Assembly: GCA_937899715.1 (NCBI GenBank)
Contig: CALCNX010000116.1
Location: 1-39,400 of the forward strand
DNA: 39,400 nucleotides
Direction of reading: 5' to 3'
DNA from: an uncultured bacterium
GTDB taxonomy: Bacteria > Bacteroidota > Ignavibacteria > Kapaibacteriales > UBA4661
Shown here: positions 33,482 through 39,400 of the stretch, piece after piece
How positions within the stretch are numbered: position 1 is the stretch's first letter
Layout: each line of letters begins with the position of its first letter
Position numbers and translations under genes: made by a program
Notes under the pieces: generated by a model
Database searches by the model: none
What the model saw: the letters and a program-made list of their open reading frames with translations, nothing else
What the model was told of the DNA's origin: nothing

Positions 33482-34138
33482 TTACGCCAAAAGCTCGTCA
33501 AAACTTGCCAGTACGCGGTCTGCACGCTTGACCACTTCGGGGCGATGGATGTTTTCAGTCAGCACATAAAAGGCTTCGCACTCACCACTGGCGCGAAGTT
33601 GGTAATCACTGAAGCCGTCACCAATGATGAGGCGCGGGCGCGGTAAATTCAAATGCTTGAGCAGTTTTGTTTTCCCGTCTTCTTGCGATAAATAATTTGT
33701 GGTGTCTGCTGACGTAATATTTCCATCGTCGTCGAAGATAAATGTATTGGCAAAGACATTCTCCGGCTTGAACCCAAGCGGCTCCATCACGGGAGCAATA
33801 AACTCCCGGAAACCACCCGATACCACGTACAAGCGCTCTCTATTCGCACGGAACCACGCCGCATTGCGCAAAAGAGACGGCGTATATTTTTGCTTCAAGA
33901 CTTCCACCAACGCCGATAAATGCTCACGCCGTGCGCCCAAAAGCGGAATACGCTGTTCGAGTGCCTCGTCGAAGCCCAGAGTGCCTGTCATTGCTTGATT
34001 AGTAAGGTCGGCAATAGCTTCGATGCGCTCGGAGCGGTCGGGAGCATCCGCCAAAGCAAGTGCGGCAAGGTCTTCAAGGGATTCGACCTGTACAAGCGTG
34101 GAGTCAAAATCAATGATGATGGTTGCGAAATGCTGCAT
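33482..34138 (-). CDS. HAD-family phosphoserine phosphatase-like enzyme
   Basis: 218 aa. HAD motif I is IIDFDSTLVQVESLEDL (DxDST), the second motif is LYVVSGGFREFI, and motif IV is LIIGDGFSDYQLRASG. The four-helix cap between motifs I and II matches SerB-type enzymes. The likely reaction is removal of phosphate from O-phosphoserine in serine synthesis, though related enzymes act on other small phosphates. No serA or serC is in the window. The gene is a single unit, convergent with the SDR gene. Confidence 0.85.
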   Translation of the reverse strand: MQHFATIIIDFDSTLVQVESLEDLAALALADAPDRSERIEAIADLTNQAMTGTLGFDEALEQRIPLLGARREHLSALVEVLKQKYTPSLLRNAAWFRANRERLYVVSGGFREFIAPVMEPLGFKPENVFANTFIFDDDGNITSADTTNYLSQEDGKTKLLKHLNLPRPRLIIGDGFSDYQLRASGECEAFYVLTENIHRPEVVKRADRVLASFDELLA

Positions 34139-34301
34139 AATTTCTTGGTTCGTTAGGTAGAATTTTTCTGTGTCCTCGAAACAAAGATAAGCAGGTTTTA
34201 CGGCAAAAAAAAGATGCCCGATTGTGTAGGGTTAGTGCTATGCTTTGTAAAGGCACGATTTGACGAGGCTTCTCCCACCCAAATACTTCGCCCAATCAGC
34301 A

Positions 34302-34338
34302 AAAAAACTCATAGCCCACCGTGAAGGCAGGCTATGAG
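34302..34338 (-). terminator. Terminator of the MerR-TipAS gene
   Basis: A perfect 9-bp stem CTCATAGCC/GGCTATGAG with a 13-base loop. On the minus strand it is followed by seven U residues (plus-strand A run at 34301-34307). It lies about 30 bp beyond the stop codon at 34369. Confidence 0.88.
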
Positions 34339-34368
34339 CGGAATTTTTCACAGCCGATCATGTCGCCT

Positions 34369-35238
34369 TTATGCTGTGGCTTTTCGTGCAGCCACTGCTT
34401 TTTGGATAAACGCCATTGCCGGTTTCATATTGCCGTAGAACGCCTGAAAATCTGCGGGTGCCGGGTTTTCTGCATTCTCAACATTGGCGTACATGGTGTT
34501 TAGGCTTCCGAGCATTGCGGGGTCGCCCTGTGTGAACAAGCCCACAAGCGCCATCCAACGGTCGGCGAGTGCTTGTGCCTTTGCGGATGACGGATCCGTA
34601 TCAAGGATTTGATTTACTTCTGCAATAAGGCTCGACCAATCCGCAGCAACTTTTGCACCCTGCTCCGCGTCCAGCATATAAGCAGGTGTGCGGTTAGCGA
34701 GTGATTTCTTTTGTTCGTCGCTGTAAAATTGTCCTATCCATTCTTGCGATTCTTTACTTGGTTGCATGGTTAATGCCTTCAATATGGTATGGATGAAATC
34801 GAATGAAACCTCACCATCGCGCTTCAAACAGACTTCGGCAGCCGCAAGCGCCTTGGAAACAGCATCAAGCCGCTTGCGCTCCTGCTCTACCATTGCGCGT
34901 TGTTCCGCCAGCACTCTCGCCAACTCCACGCCCGACGAGCGCTCCAAAACGAGATGAATTGTTTCCAATGAGCAACCAAGCATTTTCAACATCAAGATAT
35001 GCTGCAACCGAAACATTTCGCTTGTGGAATAAAGCCGATATCCCGCTTCGCTCACCTTTGCGGGGGATAGTAAGCCCTTGCGGTCATAAAAACGCAAAGT
35101 CCGAATTGTTACGCCGGTCAATTTTGCAAATTCGCCAATATTCCAAATCTTCCATGATCGAGGCTCACCCGGTGCTGTATTTGTCGGCAGCACTTTGGTT
35201 GTATGTGCTTGTACAGTTGTGTTATGTTGGGGTTTCAT
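34369..35238 (-). CDS. MerR-family regulator with TipAS drug-binding domain
   Basis: 289 aa. After a 30-residue polar leader, the MerR helix-turn-helix and wing span about 30-100 (WNIGEFAKLTGVTIRTLRFYDRKGLLSPAKVSEAGYRLYS). A dimerisation coiled coil runs about 105-140 (LAEQRAMVEQERKRLDAVSKAL). The C-terminal half is a TipAS domain (about 165-285): WIGQFYSDEQKKSL, VAADWSSLIAEVNQIL, AQALADRWMALVGLFTQGDPAMLGSLNTMY. TipAS domains bind thiopeptides and similar compounds and activate drug-export genes. An autoregulatory MerR-type promoter lies upstream at 35297-35327. Confidence 0.93.
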   Translation of the reverse strand: MKPQHNTTVQAHTTKVLPTNTAPGEPRSWKIWNIGEFAKLTGVTIRTLRFYDRKGLLSPAKVSEAGYRLYSTSEMFRLQHILMLKMLGCSLETIHLVLERSSGVELARVLAEQRAMVEQERKRLDAVSKALAAAEVCLKRDGEVSFDFIHTILKALTMQPSKESQEWIGQFYSDEQKKSLANRTPAYMLDAEQGAKVAADWSSLIAEVNQILDTDPSSAKAQALADRWMALVGLFTQGDPAMLGSLNTMYANVENAENPAPADFQAFYGNMKPAMAFIQKAVAARKATA

Positions 35239-35296
35239 ACGATTCCTTCAAAAGTGTTGATTGTGATTGAATATGGTGCACCGATATTCACCTACA

Positions 35297-35327
35297 AATC
35301 TACACCATGACGTAAGGAGAGAGTCAA
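35297..35327 (-). promoter_or_regulatory. MerR-type promoter with 19-bp spacer
   Basis: On the minus strand TTGACT (35322-35327) and TAGATT (35297-35302) are separated by exactly 19 bp, CTCTCCTTACGTCATGGTG. The overlong spacer and the CTCTCCTTACGTCATGGTG operator are the classical layout activated by MerR-family DNA twisting. It lies about 60 bp upstream of the MerR-TipAS start, implying autoregulation. Confidence 0.8.
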
Positions 35328-35380
35328 GAGAAAAATTGCGTAATGAAAAAAATATTTCACCAACGAAGTATTGAAGCCAC

Positions 35381-36079
35381 TCAGGAAGCCAATGCTTCTT
35401 TGAGTACGTCTAAATATTTTCGGCGATATGCTTCAAGTTCTTTACGACGGTACTGCATGATAAAGCGCGGATGCTCAAGCGGCAAAATCCGTTCAAAAAA
35501 GCCGTACTCCTTATTGATAGCCTCAAAAGCGGAATGGAGCTTGCCAGTACCGAAGCAAATTGCCACATCTTGGCGTAATCCCATTGCAATCTGCCCACGC
35601 ATTGTTTCGACCATAAACGGCTTCACGGCTTGGAACAATGCCTTGTCGTCGTAAAAATTATAGTTGATTTCGCTCGCCTCTTTCTGCTGCACAAAGCCCA
35701 ATGGGCACAGCGCAGTCAAGAAAAAATCCCCGAAAAAGCGCTCCGCTCCGCCATAGTCCGCAATGACGCTCCAGACATATTCCGCCGAAAGCTCGCGTTT
35801 TGTACCAAGCGTGTTTTGAATACCACAGACCTCGCGCAAAATCACAGGGTCGGTGAAGGAAAGTCCCGTCAAACCACCGCCAAATCGCCCGGGATTGATG
35901 CCCCAAACCGAAACACGATTGTTCTTGTTGTCGGAAAAATATTTATCGCAAAAGGCACGAACACACGCCTGCGTTTCCGTGCGCACGTAGGGATTCATTG
36001 CCGCTATGCCGTTTGGCAAGGGTGCTTCGAGGCGTAATGCGGTGTAAAAAGTGTACAGGCGGTCGCCGAATGTGGTCAT
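35381..36079 (-). CDS. SMUG-like / DUF4918 uracil-DNA glycosylase family protein
   Basis: 232 aa. The segment VWGINPGRFGGGLTGLSFTDP is the active-site-like loop of the uracil-DNA glycosylase superfamily, SMUG2/DUF4918 branch. The later LPLEHPRFIMQYRRKELEAYRRKYL carries the His of motif 2. ICFGTGKLHSAF lies between them. Members are predicted to remove uracil or oxidised pyrimidines from DNA, giving a repair role, although most are uncharacterised. The family assignment is good, the exact substrate unknown. The gene is a single unit, with the MgtC gene upstream on the same strand. Confidence 0.85.
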   Translation of the reverse strand: MTTFGDRLYTFYTALRLEAPLPNGIAAMNPYVRTETQACVRAFCDKYFSDNKNNRVSVWGINPGRFGGGLTGLSFTDPVILREVCGIQNTLGTKRELSAEYVWSVIADYGGAERFFGDFFLTALCPLGFVQQKEASEINYNFYDDKALFQAVKPFMVETMRGQIAMGLRQDVAICFGTGKLHSAFEAINKEYGFFERILPLEHPRFIMQYRRKELEAYRRKYLDVLKEALAS

Positions 36080-36143
36080 GATGTGAACTTCAAGGTATGA
36101 ATGAGGGATTACGAATTATGGACGGGATAATGGATGGGCTTGC

Positions 36144-36848
36144 TCAATACTCCTGCTCATGCGAACGCAATTCCCAGTGCGCAGCACTCACGCCGCGCTG
36201 AAGCAAAACCTTGCCCGTTATTGCCTCAATGACGCGCTCTTCAGGCTTGCGCGTGAGTATCTCGGCGCTGATGAGGCTTTGTTCCGCACTTTTTGCCGCA
36301 CTCTTGAGCATATTCAGCGCCAACTGCTCGGAATCACTAACAAGTTCTATCACTTGTTCACGTATGGCAGATTCGCTGGCTTTGTCGGCGGTGATGATGA
36401 GATAATACGCGGTGTTCATGTCATTACGTTGCAAAGGACGACGATTGAGCACTTTACCAAGCGGGCGCAAGGTAAGATGCGCCAGTATGACTGCCGATGC
36501 TGACATTGCGGCTTCAGCGAATAAGCCAAAGCCTGACAAACAACCAACTGCCGCCGAACACCAGATAGTTGCTGCCGTATTCAGCCCTTGCACATTGAAG
36601 CCTTCACGCATAATCACGCCCGAACCCAAAAAACCGACACCAACGACAATTTGCCCCGCAATGCGCGTTGGGTCGCCGGATTTCCCCAAAATCACTTCCG
36701 AGATGAGAATATACGCCGCCGAACCAAGCGCAACGAGAGTGTTCGTGCGGAGTCCGGCGCTGCGATGCTGCCACTGCCGTTCAAAACCGATTGCAGCACC
36801 AAGCCCAAAAGCGACGGCGAGTTTGATAGCAAATTCTAACGATGACAT
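36144..36848 (-). CDS. MgtC/SapB family membrane protein
   Basis: 234 aa. The N-terminal four to five TM helices carry the MgtC motifs LAVAFGLGAAIGFERQWQHRSAGLRTNTLVALGSAAY, RIAGQIVVGVGFLGSGVIMREG and GLNTAATIWCSAAVG. The C-terminal cytoplasmic domain of about 85 aa (YYLIITADKASESAIREQVIELV...) is ACT-like. MgtC proteins modulate F-ATPase and magnesium homeostasis under low Mg2+; a direct Mg2+ transport role is not established. It lies 64 bp upstream of the DUF4918 gene. No Mg2+ leader is seen. Confidence 0.92.
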   Translation of the reverse strand: MSSLEFAIKLAVAFGLGAAIGFERQWQHRSAGLRTNTLVALGSAAYILISEVILGKSGDPTRIAGQIVVGVGFLGSGVIMREGFNVQGLNTAATIWCSAAVGCLSGFGLFAEAAMSASAVILAHLTLRPLGKVLNRRPLQRNDMNTAYYLIITADKASESAIREQVIELVSDSEQLALNMLKSAAKSAEQSLISAEILTRKPEERVIEAITGKVLLQRGVSAAHWELRSHEQEY

Positions 36849-36866
36849 TAAGATTCTTTCACTATT

Positions 36867-37436
36867 CTATACGGTTTTTAGGTTATTTTTGAGAAGTTTA
36901 TACCGCACACCGCGCATTTCATAGCCGGGCAAGCTAACTTCACCGTCCGGTACTAAACCACATTTCTCCATCACCCGCGTCGAAGCACGATTCTCCACGA
37001 GCGCCACGGCTACAACCGCGATTGTGTTTTCTTCCGCAAGTGCTCGCCGCACCAGTTCCTGTGAGCCTTCAGTGGCATAGCCTTTGCCCCACGCGGCATT
37101 GTGGAAACGGTAGCCGATTTCTATTTCGCCTGCTTCAAAACCGGCTTCTTTGGCGAAGCGAAAATCCAACGCCGGGCGCAGCAAATACCACCCCAGGAAC
37201 ACACCTGTTTCGCGCTCTTCCACCGCCCAAAAGCCGTAGAGCGTTGACGAATCCTTGTTTGTATAGTATTTACGCTCCCACGAAGCGATGATTTCTTCAT
37301 ACCCCTGCAAGGACGATGACATTGGGTTGGCATAACGCACTACGTCCGTATCGGCATCCAGAGCCGCAAGGAGCGGTGCGTCTTTCGGGGTAAAAGCGCG
37401 AAGAGCGAGACGTGAAGTATGGAGAAGTGTGGTCAT
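36867..37436 (-). CDS. GNAT acetyltransferase (RimJ/RimL-like)
   Basis: 189 aa from the Met at 37436 (MTTLLHTSRLALRAFTPKD). The frame is also open 11 codons further. The acetyl-CoA-binding motif A appears as IEIGYRFHNAAWGKGYATEGSQELV, with motif B VALVENRASTRVMEKCGLVPDGE. This is the pattern of RimJ/RimL-type GNATs that acetylate protein N-termini, amino sugars or antibiotics. It starts the apparent MgtC/DUF4918 minus-strand block, 18 bp before the MgtC gene. The substrate is unknown. Confidence 0.9.
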   Translation of the reverse strand: MTTLLHTSRLALRAFTPKDAPLLAALDADTDVVRYANPMSSSLQGYEEIIASWERKYYTNKDSSTLYGFWAVEERETGVFLGWYLLRPALDFRFAKEAGFEAGEIEIGYRFHNAAWGKGYATEGSQELVRRALAEENTIAVVAVALVENRASTRVMEKCGLVPDGEVSLPGYEMRGVRYKLLKNNLKTV

Positions 37437-37497
37437 ATTGTCAGCAAAGAGTATAGTAGTAATACCCACAAATCTAGCGCTTTATCAGGTTCTAGGC

Positions 37498-37532
37498 AAA
37501 CAAAAGCCCTGCAATGCTCTTCATTACAGGGC
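37498..37532 (-). terminator. Terminator of the MNT-HEPN genes
   Basis: GCCCTGCAATG and CATTACAGGGC form a stem with one mismatch and a five-base loop, followed on the minus strand by a U-rich stretch (plus-strand ACAAAAG). It lies about 25 bp after the HepT-like stop at 37557. Confidence 0.7.
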
Positions 37533-37556
37533 GTACGGAATGTGCTCCAAAAATCT

Positions 37557-37913
37557 TTATTCGTCATTGGTCAAGTCATCTAAAATATCATGGACATTCC
37601 GCAACAAGGCGGGTAGTGTACTTTGGGTGGCTTCCCATACAATATTGAAATCCACGCCGAAATACTGATGAATTAAAACATTACGGAAGTCCGCTAATTC
37701 CTTCCATTCTATTGCAGAATAACGCTTTTTAAGGTCATCCGAAAGATAACGCGAAGCCTCGCCGATGATTTCGCATTGGCGCACAACGGCATCGCGCATC
37801 ATGGGGGAGTGCATAAAATTGTCTTTACTACTTGTGCCAAGATAGCTTTGGATAGACCAAATTGCATCTTGAATATGCCGCAAACGCGCTATATCGCTTT
37901 GACTACCGCTCAT
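37557..37913 (-). CDS. hepT: HEPN-domain toxin, HepT-like (DUF86)
   Basis: 118 aa, all-helical. The RNase motif R-x4-H is in RNVLIHQYF (about 78-86), the active R, H and Y of DUF86/HepT toxins. The start QSDIARLRHIQDAIWSIQSYL and the segment VRQCEIIGEASRYLS are also family features. HepT is an RNase toxin silenced by its MntA partner, which AMPylates the Tyr of the motif. The gene overlaps the mntA-like gene by 11 bp. The catalytic residues look intact, so the module may be active. Confidence 0.92.
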   Translation of the reverse strand: MSGSQSDIARLRHIQDAIWSIQSYLGTSSKDNFMHSPMMRDAVVRQCEIIGEASRYLSDDLKKRYSAIEWKELADFRNVLIHQYFGVDFNIVWEATQSTLPALLRNVHDILDDLTNDE

Positions 37914-38211
37914 ACACTAACGCTTTTTCATTGTCAATATGCGGCTTGATATACGGCGAAAGACCATTGGTAGAAACTACATCCACAGGGCGCTCTAAAA
38001 GCCGCTCTAATCCTTGCTTGATACGAATAAATTCGACAAGACCAACCTTCGCATTATCATCTAGTTCAACGAGAACATCCACATCACTCGTCGGAACTGC
38101 TTCTCCACGCACAACAGAGCCGAAGAGCCAAGCCCGCATGACAGGTTGTGAACGGAAATAGTCGGCTATAAGCGGCTTCAAGCGCGTCACTGTGGTCGTA
38201 GCTTCATACAT
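37903..38211 (-). CDS. mntA: MntA-like minimal nucleotidyltransferase antitoxin
   Basis: 102 aa. The nucleotidyltransferase signature GSVVRGEAVPTSDVDVLVEL (GSx10DxD, about 31-47) is intact, and the fold is the minimal MNT type. It neutralises HepT by adding AMP to its Tyr. The start ATG at 38211 overlaps the TAA stop of the upstream hydrolase (TAATG), so the pair is translationally coupled to that enzyme. Confidence 0.92.
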   Translation of the reverse strand: MYEATTTVTRLKPLIADYFRSQPVMRAWLFGSVVRGEAVPTSDVDVLVELDDNAKVGLVEFIRIKQGLERLLERPVDVVSTNGLSPYIKPHIDNEKALVYER

Positions 38212-39400
38212 TAGTCTATTACCTCCACCTGCACATAACTTGCATTGTCTTTCGCATGGTACACGCGGTGCGTGGCTTTGATAAAATCTTCCGCGTTAGC
38301 TTTGTAAACGTTGTCCACGTATTTCTGCGGGTTGCGGTCGAAGGCGGGGAACCACGTGCTTTGCACCTGAATCATAATCCGGTGCCCTTTTTTGAACGTG
38401 TGCAGAACGTCTTGCAAGCGGAAGGTAATCGGCGTAATCTCATTCGGTTTCATCGGCTCCGGCTTCTCGAAGCTCTTGCGGAAGCGTGAACGCATGATTT
38501 CGGAACGCACCATTTGCTGATAACCGCCCAGAACAATGTTTTTGTACGGCATATAGGCATGATTCGGTTCCCAGCCCGGATAGACATCAATCAATTTCAC
38601 CACCCAATCGGCATCCGTGCCGGTCGTAGCGACTTTCAGCGCTGCGGTGATTTCGCCGCCAAGCGTCATATCTTCCGTCAACGTGTCCGTTTGGAACGTG
38701 AGAACGTCGGGGCGTTGCGAGGCAAAACGCTGGTCTTCGCTCATGTATTTGCGCATGGTGATTCCGAAGAATGTTGTGCGGTCTTCGGTGTAAGGAACGG
38801 GCTTATTCGGGTCGCTCACATATTCCGTGAAGGACTGCTTTACTGTGCTGTCCGGTAGCATTTGCGAGAGTTTTCCGTTTTCATGGAAATACAACTTGGT
38901 TTGTTTCGCCGCTTTCACGGGATACTCATTAAAAGTACGCCAGAGTTTTTTGCCCGTGTCGAACATATACGCTTCCGGTAAGCCCGATTTACCGTCGCCT
39001 GTTTCTTTCAGGAAGTGGCGGAAAAACTTGGCTTCAATTTCGCGCTGATAAAACGTTGAAACGCTATCGCCAAAGTAAATGTTGCTGTGCAGGTGATGTG
39101 CTTGGTCACGCGCCCAATCGCCGTGCCCGAAGGGTCCCATGACGATAGTGTTGTAGGTGCCGGGATTATTTTTCTCTACCGTTTTGTAGATATTGAGCGG
39201 TCCGTAGAGGTCTTCGGCATCGAACCAACCGCCAACAATCATCACGGCGTGCTTGATGTTTTTTAGGTGCGGGAGCAGATTGCGTTTTTTCCAAAATTCG
39301 TCATAGTTCGGATGCTCAACCATTTCATTCCAAAAGAAATTGTCTTTGTAATAGCGCTCCGTTGCGTTTTTGAGCGGACCAAGATCCATGTGGAACTGCC
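38211..39400 (-). CDS. CocE/NonD-type (X-Pro dipeptidyl-peptidase, S15) hydrolase, 5' end outside window
   Basis: At least 396 aa, running off the right edge; the upstream frame continues as QFHMDLGPLK. The alpha/beta-hydrolase catalytic Asp lies in VMIVGGWFDAEDLYGPL and the catalytic His in VMGPFGHGDWARDQAHHL. The Ser nucleophile is in the missing part. The C-terminal jelly-roll domain follows (about 190-390), including DADWVVKLIDVYPGW, GYQQMVRSEIMRSRF and HRIMIQVQSTWFPAFDRNP, all typical of CocE/NonD hydrolases. They hydrolyse esters, beta-lactam acyl groups or X-Pro peptides, so the substrate stays open. The stop overlaps the mntA-like start. Confidence 0.93.
   Translation of the reverse strand, partial: QFHMDLGPLKNATERYYKDNFFWNEMVEHPNYDEFWKKRNLLPHLKNIKHAVMIVGGWFDAEDLYGPLNIYKTVEKNNPGTYNTIVMGPFGHGDWARDQAHHLHSNIYFGDSVSTFYQREIEAKFFRHFLKETGDGKSGLPEAYMFDTGKKLWRTFNEYPVKAAKQTKLYFHENGKLSQMLPDSTVKQSFTEYVSDPNKPVPYTEDRTTFFGITMRKYMSEDQRFASQRPDVLTFQTDTLTEDMTLGGEITAALKVATTGTDADWVVKLIDVYPGWEPNHAYMPYKNIVLGGYQQMVRSEIMRSRFRKSFEKPEPMKPNEITPITFRLQDVLHTFKKGHRIMIQVQSTWFPAFDRNPQKYVDNVYKANAEDFIKATHRVYHAKDNASYVQVEVID

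Overview
The window reads as a chromosomal segment of a Bacteroidota/Chlorobiota-type (FCB group) bacterium. The best guess is an Ignavibacteria/Kapabacteria-like lineage. Support for this: a 1157-aa repeat protein ends in a type A Por (type IX) secretion sorting domain; several perfect TAnnTTTG promoter elements of the Bacteroidota type are present; adenylate kinase is of the short form; and there are many secreted TPR/LRR proteins. No rRNA, tRNA or CRISPR array was seen. The lineage is inferred from gene style, not from a marker gene.

Left part (1-8.2 kb): an Rpn/PD-(D/E)XK-type nuclease, a secreted TPR membrane protein, a small HAD-like protein, a palindromic MITE-like repeat, a small secreted protein with a chaperone-like coiled-coil tail, a NarL-type two-component pair (kinase then regulator), a SPOR-domain protein and adenylate kinase. 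Middle-left (8.6-17 kb): ammonium transporter, MATE exporter, soluble PAS histidine kinase, an ABC-2 permease/ATPase pair, and an AAA/DUF4143 ATPase preceded by a long hairpin repeat.

The most notable region is 17.1-24.0 kb. It is a five-gene minus-strand operon for DNA phosphorothioation (Dnd), transcribed in the order dndC, dndD, a four-TM membrane protein of unknown function, a DGQHR (DndB-like) protein, and a fusion of DndE to a HerA/FtsK-like ATPase. Spacings are only 5-25 bp. No dndA and no dndFGH restriction genes lie nearby. The operon is visibly more AT-rich than its surroundings in the DGQHR and membrane genes. It directly abuts a VapB-like antitoxin gene whose PIN toxin is cut to 35 codons, which suggests the edge of an acquired island.

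Right part (24.2-39.4 kb): three consecutive genes for exported proteins (nine-repeat Ig-like T9SS cargo, Thr/Pro-rich outer-membrane barrel, TPR-coiled-coil-LRR protein). A second copy of the long hairpin repeat sits just upstream of the T9SS cargo gene. After them come housekeeping and miscellaneous genes: trmB, a short-chain dehydrogenase, a phosphoserine-phosphatase-like HAD enzyme, a MerR-TipAS regulator with a classical 19-bp-spacer promoter, a SMUG-like DUF4918 protein, MgtC and a GNAT acetyltransferase. The window closes with an MNT-HEPN toxin-antitoxin pair translationally coupled to a CocE/NonD-type hydrolase that runs off the right edge.
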